Both the position numbers and the translations under genes were made by a program. Shown piece after piece: positions 52,165-61,021 of a stretch of DNA of 64,000 bases. The stretch's first letter is position 1. Each line of letters begins with the position of its first letter. The DNA comes from Aeromonas bivalvium (GTDB lineage Bacteria; Pseudomonadota; Gammaproteobacteria; Enterobacterales; Aeromonadaceae): NCBI RefSeq assembly GCF_000819765.1, contig NZ_CDBT01000024.1, forward strand, positions 124,001 through 188,000, in the 5' to 3' direction. The notes under the pieces were generated by a model, which saw nothing but the letters and a program-made list of their open reading frames with translations, was not told the origin of the DNA and made no database searches.

Positions 52165-53031
52165 ATGGAACTTGTCCCCGAATTGGTACGCATCGCCGCC
52201 TTTTCCGATGGACGGCAAGGGGGCAACCCCGCCGGTGTCTGGATAGGGCCCGCCTTGCCAGAGGCGGCCGAGATGCAGCGGATCGCCGCAGAGGTCGGAT
52301 TCTCGGAAACCGCGTTTGCCGCCCCGTTGCACGGCGAGGGGCAAGGCGCAGAGGTGCGCCAATGGCGGGTGCGCTACTTCTCCCCCGAGGCGGAGGTGCC
52401 GTTTTGCGGCTATGCCACCATCGCCCTCGGGGTGGCGCTGGCGCGCCGTTTCGGGGCAGGGGACCATGACTTGCGCCTCAGCCAGACCGAGAGCCGGGTC
52501 TCTGGCTGGCAGGATGAGACGGGGCAGTGGCAGGCGGCGCTGCAATCACCGCAGACCCGCAGCAAACCGGCCACCGCCAGCCTGGTTGCCGAGGCACTGG
52601 CGCTGTTTGGCTATGATGCGGCCAGTCTGGATCCCCGCCTCCCCCCAGCACTCATCCACGGCGGCGCCGATCATCTGGTGCTGGCCCTGTACAGCCGGGC
52701 CGCGCTGTCGGCCATGAACTACGCGCTGGCCGAAGGGCGCACCCTGATGCGCCGCGAGGGCCTGGTTACCATCTTGCTGGTGCATGCCGCGGGGGAGCGG
52801 CTGTTCCATACCCGCAATCCCTTCGCCTATGGCGGCGTCTATGAAGACCCGGCCACAGGCGCCGCGACCGCGGCCTTGGCCGGCTATCTGCGCGACCTTC
52901 ACTGGCCCCATGGCGGCGCCATCGACATAGTGCAGGGGGAAGAGATGGGCATGCCGTCGCGGCTGCATGCCGAGATCCCGGCCGAGCCCGGCAGCTCAAT
53001 CCGGGTGTCCGGCGCAGCGCGGCTGATGTGA
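52165..53031 (+). CDS. PhzF-family isomerase/epimerase
   Basis: A 288-aa protein with the PhzF two-lobe fold. The N-terminal lobe shows QGGNPAGVWIG near residue 18, EVGFSETAFA near 43 (catalytic Glu) and VRYFSPEAEVPFCGYATIALG near 69. The C-terminal lobe shows YEDPATGAATAALAGYL near 226, the family's second signature. The family includes PhzF (phenazine synthesis) and diaminopimelate-epimerase-like enzymes; no phenazine genes are near, so the substrate is unknown. AAGGAG precedes the ATG. Confidence 0.92.
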   Translation: MELVPELVRIAAFSDGRQGGNPAGVWIGPALPEAAEMQRIAAEVGFSETAFAAPLHGEGQGAEVRQWRVRYFSPEAEVPFCGYATIALGVALARRFGAGDHDLRLSQTESRVSGWQDETGQWQAALQSPQTRSKPATASLVAEALALFGYDAASLDPRLPPALIHGGADHLVLALYSRAALSAMNYALAEGRTLMRREGLVTILLVHAAGERLFHTRNPFAYGGVYEDPATGAATAALAGYLRDLHWPHGGAIDIVQGEEMGMPSRLHAEIPAEPGSSIRVSGAARLM

Positions 53032-53153
53032 TGGCGGGATGCGAGAGTGACAACCTGTCCGGCCGCCGTCTTGGCTGGGGAGTGAAGGGAAAGAGCCCCT
53101 TGGAGGGCAAGATGGGCCCCTGATCATCCGCTGATCAGGGGTCTATGGGGTGT

Positions 53154-53789
53154 TCAGGGTCGGCCGCTGAGCAAGATGGCGCTGCCCAGAGAGATGAAGA
53201 TCCCCCCTGTGATGCGGCTGAACAGACGCTGGTCGCGCGCCGGCTTGAAGTAGCTGCCAGCGCGTCTGGCCATGGCCACATAACAGAGGTGCACCAGGGT
53301 GACGATGACGCAGATGGTCAGGTACATGGTGAAGAACTGGATGGGCAGGGTGCTCTGGTGATCGAGAAACTGGGGCAGCAGCGCGCAGAGGAAGATGATG
53401 GTCTTGGGGTTGCTGGCAGACACCAGGCAGGCTTCCCGCAGCAGGGAGCCCGTGCTCCGTGAGGGAGGGATGACGCCAACCCGCTGCGCTTCCTGACTCC
53501 CCGCGCCGGACGCCCGCAGCGCCTTGTAGCCGAGATAGATCAAGTAGCCACCCCCCGCCAGCTTGAGGACGAGGAAGAGGGGCGGCAAGGTCTGCAGCAG
53601 GGCCCCCACCCCCATGGCGACCAGACAGATGAAAATGGCCTGACAGAACAGATTTGCACCTATGGTGAGCAGGGCCGGACGCCAGCCAAGCTGCAGGCCG
53701 TTCTTTACCACCAGCAGCACATTGGGCCCCGGGGTCAGGGTCGCCAGCAGATAGGCCAGCAGGAACAACATCCATGTATCCAGACTCAT
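53154..53789 (-). CDS. LysE/RhtB-family amino-acid exporter
   Basis: A 211-aa integral membrane protein with five to six helices. The signature LATLTPGPNVLLVVKNGLQLGWRPAL (residues 15-40) is the LysE/RhtB P-G-P motif, followed by LKLAGGGYLIYLGYKALRA near 75. VSASNPKTIIFLCALLPQFL near 125 carries the conserved N-P-K. Members export lysine, homoserine, threonine or similar. AAGGAGAT precedes the ATG at 53789. It is monocistronic; the real substrate cannot be read. Confidence 0.92.
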   Translation of the reverse strand: MSLDTWMLFLLAYLLATLTPGPNVLLVVKNGLQLGWRPALLTIGANLFCQAIFICLVAMGVGALLQTLPPLFLVLKLAGGGYLIYLGYKALRASGAGSQEAQRVGVIPPSRSTGSLLREACLVSASNPKTIIFLCALLPQFLDHQSTLPIQFFTMYLTICVIVTLVHLCYVAMARRAGSYFKPARDQRLFSRITGGIFISLGSAILLSGRP

Positions 53790-53944
53790 GACATCTCCTT
53801 GGTAAAGAGCACATCATGCTCCGCTCCCGGGGCCGCGTCCAGTGACGACTGCCACCAGGATGTGGCTGTTTTTCAGGTGCTTAACTTAAATGGTCGTCAT
53901 AACGGGGAGGGGCGTTCGGGGGGAGTTTGCTGCCCGGCCAACAT

Positions 53945-53976
53945 AAAAAACCGCCTTCATGGTGAAGGCGGTTTGA
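53945..53976 (-). terminator. rho-independent terminator of the lysine-rich miniprotein gene
   Basis: Read on the minus strand, a perfect 12-bp stem AAACCGCCTTCA/TGAAGGCGGTTT with a 3-nt loop, followed by TTTATG. Confidence 0.9.
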
Positions 53977-53993
53977 ATCAAGCGGACAAGCCG

Positions 53994-54101
53994 TTATTTC
54001 AGGGCTTTCTTCAACTTCTTGATCTTGCCCTCGTGCTTGGCGATTTTTGCCTGACGGGATTCAATCTTCTTCTTGATCGCTTTCTTGGATACCTTGGCCA
54101 T
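53994..54101 (-). CDS. 35-aa lysine-rich miniprotein
   Basis: A very short gene between a strong terminator and a good ribosome-binding site. The protein starts MAKVSKKAIKKKIESRQ and ends KIKKLKKALK; 14 of 35 residues are lysine, with regular Ile/Leu/Ala spacing that would form an amphipathic helix. AGGAAGAG lies 7-8 nt before the ATG at 54101, and the perfect hairpin terminator begins 20 bp after the stop. These flanking signals make a real gene likely. It could bind nucleic acid or membranes; I do not recognise the family. Confidence 0.65.
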   Translation of the reverse strand: MAKVSKKAIKKKIESRQAKIAKHEGKIKKLKKALK

Positions 54102-54175
54102 GGATTGCTCTTCCTGTTTGGGGGGGGCTTGGCCCCTGGATTGTCTCTCCATCGACGACTGACTGATGGCAAGGG

Positions 54176-54358
54176 TTACTTATCGTCCTGCTGTGAGCGA
54201 AGGTACTGGCGAATGAAGCGGCGGATCTCTCGGGATGCCGTGCTGTCTTGCTGCTCACACAGGTCGATAAACTGGTCCCGCTCCTCGCTAGAGAGGCGGA
54301 TGATCAACTGGGCGTCCTTCTTGGGCTTGCTGGCCCGTTTGCGTGGCACCTGCTCCAT
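54176..54358 (-). CDS. small ribbon-helix-helix-like DNA-binding protein
   Basis: A 60-aa protein. After a basic N-terminus (MEQVPRKRASKPKKDAQ), LIIRLSSEERDQFIDLCEQQ and STASREIRRFIRQYLRSQ fit the strand-helix-helix layout of Arc/CopG-type regulators (R-L at the strand, S-x-E-x2-x-F helix 1, S-x-E-I-R-x-F-I helix 2). The ATG at 54358 is preferred over an ATG at 54535. A short symmetric element (CACTACAGTG followed by TATATAC, minus strand) lies just upstream and could be an auto-operator. There is no toxin gene next to it. Confidence 0.7.
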   Translation of the reverse strand: MEQVPRKRASKPKKDAQLIIRLSSEERDQFIDLCEQQDSTASREIRRFIRQYLRSQQDDK

Positions 54359-54573
54359 CGGGCTTCTCGCGTATCGCCAACGTATATACACTGTAGTGCA
54401 ATTTGTTCGAAACGCAAGCAATGGTGATGGTCGGCTCCCCAAAGGGTGATCCCGGGCAGGTAATGGGCTGACGCCATGGCGGCGGAGAAGAGGGTGGGGG
54501 TGCGGGAGGGTCGAGGGCGCAGCCGAGGCGGTCATGGTGGCGGCAACCTTATTCTGAACGGGGGCGCCCCATG

Positions 54574-54597
54574 AAAAAAGCGCCCCGTGGGGCGCTT
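54574..54597 (-). terminator. rho-independent terminator of the phnA-like gene
   Basis: Read on the minus strand, AAGCGCCCC/GGGGCGCTT stem with a tight loop followed by TTTTTTCAT. Confidence 0.85.
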
Positions 54598-54613
54598 GAT
54601 ATGGCGAAGCCTG

Positions 54614-55192
54614 TCAGGCTTTTTTCAGGTAGGCGGCGACCAGCACGATTTGCACGCCGTTGACCTTGCCCTCGATATGGAGCGGGTTGTTGGTCAGGCG
54701 AATGCCCTTGACCAGGGTACCGCGCTTGGCGGTGAAGCCACCCCCCTTGACCTCGAGATCCTTGATCAGGGTGACTGAGTCCCCCTCCGCCAGCACGGCG
54801 CCGTTGGAGTCGACGGTGGGCACGCTGTCGTCATCCTCGCTGGCGCTGCCTGCTTCGGCCCACGCCTTGGTCTCCTCTTCCATGTACATCATGTCGAGCA
54901 AGTCCTGGGCCCAGACCTCTCCCTGACCGACCAGGGATTTCAGCTGGCGCCAGGCCAGTACCTGCACCGCAGGCACCTGGCTCCACATGCTGTCACCCAG
55001 GCAGCGCCAGTGATTGACGACCGTGGTCTGCGGTTGTTCCAGCTGGCCGCGGCAGGTGTCACACAGAGCGGCGCTGTGGTCATCATCCTGGGATGCGGAG
55101 TGGGGAACCGGGTAGGCAGTCAGGGGTTGCTGGGCGCCGCACAGTTCACATTTGGCGTCTGCACGCGCCAGCAAGATGGCATTGATGGTCAT
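54614..55192 (-). CDS. PhnA/YjdM-family protein
   Basis: A 192-aa protein. The N-terminal zinc-ribbon-like part has CELCGAQQ (residues 15-22) and LCDTCRGQL near 43. The C-terminal PhnA domain is clear: VDSNGAVLAEGDSVTLIKDLEVKGGGFTAKRGTLVKGIRLTNNPLHIEGKVNGVQIVLVAAYLKKA. Despite the name, the family is not a proven phosphonatase. The ribosome-binding site is weak. It is followed by a terminator, and the upstream 740 bp contain no gene. Confidence 0.9.
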   Translation of the reverse strand: MTINAILLARADAKCELCGAQQPLTAYPVPHSASQDDDHSAALCDTCRGQLEQPQTTVVNHWRCLGDSMWSQVPAVQVLAWRQLKSLVGQGEVWAQDLLDMMYMEEETKAWAEAGSASEDDDSVPTVDSNGAVLAEGDSVTLIKDLEVKGGGFTAKRGTLVKGIRLTNNPLHIEGKVNGVQIVLVAAYLKKA

Positions 55193-55935
55193 AGCAAGGG
55201 TCCGGATTGTAGCAGGCCAGCGGGCCTGACGGAGGATTCGAGGGGGCGGCCGATGGGCCGCCCGCCATAACAGGGGTGGGAATATAGCACAAAGTCCCTG
55301 CTTTTGTCAGGGAGAAACGAGGGGATGAGCGGCCCCCCTGTATGGGGGGAATAAATGAAAAAATAAATGCAGAGGCACTGCGAGCCGGCCGCTGCTGAGT
55401 ATCACTTCGCGCTCTTGCTTATTTTCTGCCCGGCTTCTTGGGCGAGCAAAAAATAACGCAGCGGGCCCGGCCCTGCCGCGACAATATATATCCGGCCGCC
55501 CTGTCCTGGTCCGGGTCTCATCAGCTTCTGACCCTATTTCCGGGACTGGCTCTGGATCCAGAATATGGCGAGGCAAGCGGCGACCACCCGAGGTAGACAC
55601 GCCACAGTCGATGGCAACACATTGTTAATATGGGATATTTCATCCTTGCTCAAACATAGGGGCCGCGTCGCTTGCCTGGGCGTGCGGGCACAATGCAGCG
55701 AGGCGCCGCTTATTTCCCGTCCAGTTTTCACCCCCTTGGGATATTAGCTGTCACCGGCGCGCAACAAATGTCTGTAAATGTTAACCAGCTCGCGGCGCGA
55801 ATGGAGCCAAACTGGCACATTAGCGCGGTATTTGGCTCGGCCAATTACCTCATGAAACCCAGAGCGTCATGAGAAAAGGTGCTGCCCGCTTGGCGGGTCA
55901 TAAATAACATTGTTAATAACAAGGAATACTGGCTT
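55193..55935. other. 743-bp gene-free region upstream of the secreted nuclease
   Basis: I find no convincing gene. A GC-rich hairpin (GGGCGGCC/GGCCGCCC) lies at 55244-55263. The 12-bp direct repeat ACATTGTTAATA occurs at 55619-55630 and 55907-55918, and TGTTAACC at about 55778 resembles it. AT-rich patches (for example GGGATATTTCATCC) suggest promoter elements. The region probably holds the regulation of the nuclease and phnA-like genes. Confidence 0.5.
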
Positions 55936-58900
55936 ATGTCTGGACGACATTCACTGATAGCGGCGGCCGTTGGCCTGGCCCTGTCAGGGCAAACCCATGC
56001 CCAATTGCTCATCACCGAGTATCTGGAAGGATCCGGCAACAACAAGGCGGTGGAGCTGAGCAACCTGGGCACCACGGCGGTGAACCTCGCCGACTACCGA
56101 CTCGCCCTCTATGCCAATGGCCGCACCCTGGCCCAGGGCCCCACCAACAGCCTGGTCCTGCAAGGCCAGCTCGCCCCCGGCGCCAGCCTGGTGCTGGCCC
56201 ATCCCAGTGCCAGCGCCGACATCCTCGCCAAGGCCAATCAGACCAGTGGCAACCTCACCTTCAACGGTGACGACGGCCTGGTGCTCTACCGTGGCGATGA
56301 GGTGGCAGACAGCCTGGGCCAGGTCGGTGTGGATCCTGGCGTGGCCTGGGTGTCCGGCAACGTCTCGACTCTGGACATGACCCTGCGGCGCAAGGCCACG
56401 GTCAACCAGGGCCGTGTGGAGGCCGACTCCCCCTTCGATCCGGCCCTGACGTTCAGTGCCTTTGGCAAGGACGATGCCAGCGGCCTTGGCTGCAGCGGCG
56501 AGGCCTCCTGCGATGGCACCCCCCCCAGCACCTTCCTCTGCCCGGTCGATGGTCTGACCCCGATCCCGGCCATTCAGGGGGATGGCGACAGCAGCCCGCT
56601 GGTGCCGGCCGGCAAGCTTGAATCCGAGCAGACCTATGCCGCCCGCGGCCTGGTGACCCAGGTGGTCTCCGGCCTCTACAAGGGCTTCTTCATTCAGGAT
56701 CTGCACGGTGATGGCGACGAGGCCACCTCGGATGGCCTCTTCGTTCACAGCACCCAGAGCCATCCGGCCATCGTGCCCGGGGTCGAGGTGTGCGTGCAGG
56801 GCAAGGTGGCCGAGTACTATCGCCAGACCCAGATAAGCGCCAGCGATCTGGTGGTGACCGATGCCAGTGTGCGGCCGGTGGCTGCGGTGGATCTGCGGCC
56901 CCGGGGCGACGAGTCCCTGCAGACGCTGCTGGAGCGCCACGAAGGGATGCGGGTGCGCCTGGTGCCGGAGTCCAGCCTGGTGGTGACCCGCAACTTCAGC
57001 TTCGATTACGACGGCAAACGCAACAACCTGATGCTGGCCTATGGCGCGCCCCTCATCAAGTCGACCCAGAAGTTCCCGGCCATGAGCGAGGAGGCGAGCG
57101 ACTGGGCCCTGCGCAACCAGCAGAACCAGCTGGTGGTGGAGACCGACGCCAAGGCGCCGGACGGCGTGCTGCCCTGGTATCCCGGCTTCAACGCCAAGGA
57201 CGGTTATCTTCGCATCGGCGACAAGCTCAACGGGCTGGAGGGGGCGCTCGGCTACTCCTACAACCAGTTCCGGCTGGTGGCGGACAACCGCATCGACGCA
57301 AGCGACATCGATCATGGCGGCTGGGACAGGGTGCAGGCGCCCGAGCTTGCCGAGGCGGGGGATCTGCGGGTCGCCAGCTTCAACGTGCTCAACTTCTTCA
57401 CCACTGTCGTGGGTGGGGATGCCAACCCCACCGGCAGCAACCGGGGCGCCCTGACGGTGGCGGAGTTCGAGCTGCAGCGCACCAAGATAGTCAGCGCCAT
57501 CACCCGCCTCAATGCCGACGTGGTGGGGCTGATGGAGATAGAGAACAACGGCTACGGCGACAATTCCGCCATCGCCAACCTGGTGGCGGCCTTGAACGCC
57601 GCCCTGCCGGACGAGGCGGATCACTACCGCTGGATTGCCTCGCCCGATGGCCAGCCCATCGGCACCGACGCCATCACGGTGGGGCTCATCTACCGGCCTG
57701 CCCGGGTCGCCCTTGAGGGGGGGGCCGAGCTGGTGCCGCTCCCCTTGCAAATCGCCCAGACGCAAGATGGGGCGGGCAAGCCGGTGAGCATTCGTCAGGG
57801 GATGCGCGAATCCCTGCTGCAACGCTTCCGCTCGCCCGAAGGGGATGCGCCCCTGACCCTGGTGGTCAACCACTTCAAGTCCAAGGGCTCCGCCTGCTTC
57901 GAGGATTACCCCGACTACGCCAGCGCCGATCCCCTGGATGGGCAGGGCCACTGCAACGCCCTGCGGGTCTCCGCCGCCAGGGTGCTGGGGGAGCGCCTGG
58001 CCGGCGAGCAGGGGGATGTGCTCATCATCGGCGATCTGAACGCCTACGGCATGGAAGACCCCATCCGGGTGCTGACCGACTATGATCCGGCCGCCCAGGC
58101 CCGCCAGATCATGAGCGCCTCCTTCACCACATTGGCGGGGCAGTCCTATGAGGAGAGCGGCAGCGTCCTTGGCAAGGGGTATGGCCTGGTGAACCTCAAC
58201 ACCCGCTTCCACGGCACCGACACCTACTCCTACAGCTACGAGGGGGAACTTGGCAACCTGGATCACGCCCTGGCAAGCTCCGGCCTTGCGGCCAAGGTGA
58301 TCGGCATCGAGGATTGGCACATCAACTCCGCAGAGAGCAACTTCTTCGAGTACGGCAAGAAGTACAGCGGCCAGCTGGCCAAATCCGAAGGGCCCTTCAG
58401 CGCCTCGGATCACGATCCCGTGCTGATTGCCATCGACTACCCCGCGCCACCCGCCGGGGTATTGAGCCTGGAGAGTGCCGCCGCCAGCGTGGAGGAGGGG
58501 AACACCTTGTCCCTCACCGTCCGCCGCAGCGAGGGCAGCCATGGGGAGGCCAGTGTCGGCTATGGCATCGTTTACGGCAGCGCCGATGCCAACGACGTGG
58601 CGCCGCTCGCAGGCACCCTGCACTGGGGGGCGGGTGAGAGCGACAGTCAGACCATCAGCATCCCGGTGCAGAGCGACACCCTGCATGAGGGGGACGAGAC
58701 CTTCACCCTGGCGCTGTTTGATCCAAGCGGCGCGACCCTGGGCGAGCAGAGCCAGACCCTGGTGACCATCAAGAACAAGCTGGCGCCGTCCACCATCTCG
58801 TTGGCGCGCGCCAGCCTGACGGTGAACGAGGGCCAGTGGTTTGCCGAGATCCCCCTGGTGCGCAGCGGCGATCTGGGCCAGCCCGCCCGCGCCCAGCTCG

Positions 58901-59154
58901 CCTTCAAGGGGCACAGTGCCTACTGGGGGCTGGATTTCCTGCCCTGGCTCAGCCCCTCGGTGAGCTGGGCCGCCGGGGAGGGGGGCACCAAATCGGTCAA
59001 GGTGCTGATCATCGATGACTGGTTCGTCGAGGGCACTGAACGCTTCACCGCCACCCTGCGCCAGGTGCGCGGGGCGGTGGCGGGAGAGACGCGCCAGACC
59101 CGGGTCGACATAGAGGACAACGACAAACCCTGGTGGCCCTTCGGGCGCCACTAA
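55936..59154 (+). CDS. large extracellular nuclease (ExeM/NucH family) with Calx-beta domains
   Basis: A 1072-aa protein with a signal peptide (MSGRHSLIAAAVGLALSGQT, cut near residue 22). A lamin-tail-like domain comes first (LLITEYLEGSGNNKAVELSN, residues 24-150), then an OB-fold segment (ARGLVTQVVSGLYKGFFIQD near 235), then a DNase-I-like endonuclease/exonuclease/phosphatase domain (about 475-835: LRVASFNVLNFFTTV, GLMEIENNGYGDN, VVNHFKSKGSACF, IIGDLNAYGMEDP, SDHDPVLI). Two Calx-beta repeats follow (about 840-947 and 951-1065). It ends PWWPFGRH without a GlyGly-CTERM or clear anchor, so it is probably fully secreted. ExeM homologues cut extracellular DNA in biofilms. AAGGA precedes the ATG. 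Confidence 0.92.
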   Translation: MSGRHSLIAAAVGLALSGQTHAQLLITEYLEGSGNNKAVELSNLGTTAVNLADYRLALYANGRTLAQGPTNSLVLQGQLAPGASLVLAHPSASADILAKANQTSGNLTFNGDDGLVLYRGDEVADSLGQVGVDPGVAWVSGNVSTLDMTLRRKATVNQGRVEADSPFDPALTFSAFGKDDASGLGCSGEASCDGTPPSTFLCPVDGLTPIPAIQGDGDSSPLVPAGKLESEQTYAARGLVTQVVSGLYKGFFIQDLHGDGDEATSDGLFVHSTQSHPAIVPGVEVCVQGKVAEYYRQTQISASDLVVTDASVRPVAAVDLRPRGDESLQTLLERHEGMRVRLVPESSLVVTRNFSFDYDGKRNNLMLAYGAPLIKSTQKFPAMSEEASDWALRNQQNQLVVETDAKAPDGVLPWYPGFNAKDGYLRIGDKLNGLEGALGYSYNQFRLVADNRIDASDIDHGGWDRVQAPELAEAGDLRVASFNVLNFFTTVVGGDANPTGSNRGALTVAEFELQRTKIVSAITRLNADVVGLMEIENNGYGDNSAIANLVAALNAALPDEADHYRWIASPDGQPIGTDAITVGLIYRPARVALEGGAELVPLPLQIAQTQDGAGKPVSIRQGMRESLLQRFRSPEGDAPLTLVVNHFKSKGSACFEDYPDYASADPLDGQGHCNALRVSAARVLGERLAGEQGDVLIIGDLNAYGMEDPIRVLTDYDPAAQARQIMSASFTTLAGQSYEESGSVLGKGYGLVNLNTRFHGTDTYSYSYEGELGNLDHALASSGLAAKVIGIEDWHINSAESNFFEYGKKYSGQLAKSEGPFSASDHDPVLIAIDYPAPPAGVLSLESAAASVEEGNTLSLTVRRSEGSHGEASVGYGIVYGSADANDVAPLAGTLHWGAGESDSQTISIPVQSDTLHEGDETFTLALFDPSGATLGEQSQTLVTIKNKLAPSTISLARASLTVNEGQWFAEIPLVRSGDLGQPARAQLAFKGHSAYWGLDFLPWLSPSVSWAAGEGGTKSVKVLIIDDWFVEGTERFTATLRQVRGAVAGETRQTRVDIEDNDKPWWPFGRH

Positions 59155-59170
59155 CCTTGGGAAGGGAAGG

Positions 59171-59200
59171 AAAACGGGAGCCATAACGGCTCCCGTTTTT
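59171..59200. terminator. bidirectional terminator between the nuclease and chemoreceptor genes
   Basis: AAAACGGGAGCC/GGCTCCCGTTTT stem with ATAAC loop and T-run, between convergent genes. Confidence 0.9.
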
Positions 59201-59235
59201 ATGAGGGGCACTGTCCGCCCACCGGCGCAAGGGCG

Positions 59236-60936
59236 CTAACCCAGGCGATAGCTGCCGACCAGCTCGCTCATCTGTTCGGCGCTGCCTCGCATCTGTCGGC
59301 TGGTGTCCCCCAGCGTCCTGGCGACCTGCTCGGTCTCCTGCACCAGGTCTCGGATCACTTGCAGCGACTGCAGGGTATCTCCGGTCACCGCAGTCTGCTC
59401 TTCGGTGGCGGCGGCGATCATCTGGCAATGGCTCGACAAGTGCCCTGTGCTGCCGGCGATGGCCTCGAAACATGCGGTGGCCTCCGTCGAATCCTCTCTG
59501 GCCCGGGACGCGGCCTGAATGCTCTCCTGCATCAAGTCGACGCTCTGGCGCGTGCTTCCCTGCAAGGCGACTATCATGCCGGCAATCTCGAAGGTTGCCT
59601 CCTTGGTACGTTTGGCAAGGGTGCGCACCTCGTCGGCGACCACGGAGAAGCCGCGCCCCTGCTTGCCGGCCCGGGCGGCCTCGATGGCGGCGTTCAGCGC
59701 CAGCAGGTTGGTCTGCTCCGAGATGCCGTTGATGGTGTCTATGATGGTGCCGATGAGACTGACCTTGTCCGCCACCTCGCCGACGGCGGCTGCGCTCTGG
59801 TGCAGGTTGTCGAACAGGTGGTTGATGGCGCTGATGGACTCCTGGATCTTGCCGGCGCCGCCGCTGGCCCATTGATCCATCTGATGGGCGCTGTCGGCGG
59901 ACGCCTGGGCACTCTGGGTCACCTCGCGAATGCTGGCGATCATCTGCTCCATGGCCGATGCCAGGTTGTCCAGACGCAGCCGCTGCTCGCAGATGGCGGC
60001 GTTGACCTCGTCCATGCCCCGGTTGATCTGACCTGACGCCAGGGTGACCTCTCCCGCCTGGGCCCGCTGGTGATGGAGCAGATCGGACAGCTGTTGGCGG
60101 GTGTCGTCCATGGCGTTGATGATGAGGGCAATCTCATCGTTTCCTTTCGACTGGACCCGGTTGGTCAGGATCTTGCCGGCCATCTCCTGCAGCCCCTTGA
60201 GCACCAGGGTCACGTGGGATGAAAACGTTCGTGAGAAGAAGGTGACCAGGCCGAGCAGGATAGCCAGGGTCGCCAGCAGTATGACGCTGCTGTGGTGCAG
60301 GTAGTTGTAAAACACCGTATCGGCGCTGTCCAGGTAGACGCCAGCTACCAGCAGATACTCCCCCAGAGGGTACACATAGGCCGTCTTGAGGATGGGGGTC
60401 TGGCTCGCGGGCTTGACGTAGGGGTAGGTGATGAGGCTGGCCTTGCCCGAGCCGGCAATGCGGATCAGCGCCTGGTTGACGCTCTCGTGTCCCTCCTCCA
60501 GGGGCACATCATCGAGCCGCTTGCCGATGCGGGCGGGATCCGGTGGATAGACCAGCAGAGTGGCGTTTCTGTCAGTGATGAAGAAGTAGCCGGCATCCTG
60601 TTCCCCCCAGCGCAGCGTGGCAAGGGAGCGGGCCGCCTGTGCAATGAAGGTCTTGGGGTCATGTTGATGAAGGGCCTCAAGCCGGCGGGCCTCCCCCTGC
60701 ACCTGGTTGATCAGGCCCCCTTCGATGGCGGTGCGTATCTCGTCATAGACCAGCCTGGCGGTCAGGGTGTTACCAACCAGGGTCAGCAGGGTGATGCACA
60801 GCAGTAAGATGCGCATTTTCCCATTGAAACTCAGCCGACCCGTCCAGACATGCAGGGGGCTGCCTGCTATCGTCCTCTCTTGGTCAACTGCGGTCAGCAT
60901 GCTGGCACTGACCTCTATCCTGTTGTCTGTTCTCAT
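59236..60936 (-). CDS. methyl-accepting chemotaxis protein with Cache-type sensor
   Basis: A 566-aa receptor. The first membrane helix is near residues 40-65, the periplasmic Cache-like domain near 66-230 ([40 protein letters not shown]), and a second helix near 233-252. A HAMP-like linker and the signalling domain follow, with hairpin tip [19 protein letters not shown] and [21 protein letters not shown] near 408. No C-terminal pentapeptide tether is seen. The ATG at 60936 has AAGGG at suitable spacing; ATGs at 60945 and 60990 are weaker. The ligand is unknown. It resembles the receptor at 19.8 kb in architecture but not closely in sequence. Confidence 0.92.
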   Translation of the reverse strand: MRTDNRIEVSASMLTAVDQERTIAGSPLHVWTGRLSFNGKMRILLLCITLLTLVGNTLTARLVYDEIRTAIEGGLINQVQGEARRLEALHQHDPKTFIAQAARSLATLRWGEQDAGYFFITDRNATLLVYPPDPARIGKRLDDVPLEEGHESVNQALIRIAGSGKASLITYPYVKPASQTPILKTAYVYPLGEYLLVAGVYLDSADTVFYNYLHHSSVILLATLAILLGLVTFFSRTFSSHVTLVLKGLQEMAGKILTNRVQSKGNDEIALIINAMDDTRQQLSDLLHHQRAQAGEVTLASGQINRGMDEVNAAICEQRLRLDNLASAMEQMIASIREVTQSAQASADSAHQMDQWASGGAGKIQESISAINHLFDNLHQSAAAVGEVADKVSLIGTIIDTINGISEQTNLLALNAAIEAARAGKQGRGFSVVADEVRTLAKRTKEATFEIAGMIVALQGSTRQSVDLMQESIQAASRAREDSTEATACFEAIAGSTGHLSSHCQMIAAATEEQTAVTGDTLQSLQVIRDLVQETEQVARTLGDTSRQMRGSAEQMSELVGSYRLG

Positions 60937-61021
60937 GCAAATCATCCCTTGATGCCAGCGGCTGCCGTGACTGGCAGACCGCTGCGCCATGATGGGGCAG
61001 GCTGGCCCGTGGTGAGAGGGT

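Noticed and set aside
55307-55600. 97-codon minus-strand frame in the gene-free region
   Set aside because: No ribosome-binding site, unusual Arg/Pro-rich composition and no recognisable domain.
55984-59211. 1075-codon minus-strand open frame opposite the nuclease gene
   Set aside because: Shadow frame; the plus strand encodes a signal peptide and complete nuclease and Calx-beta domains.
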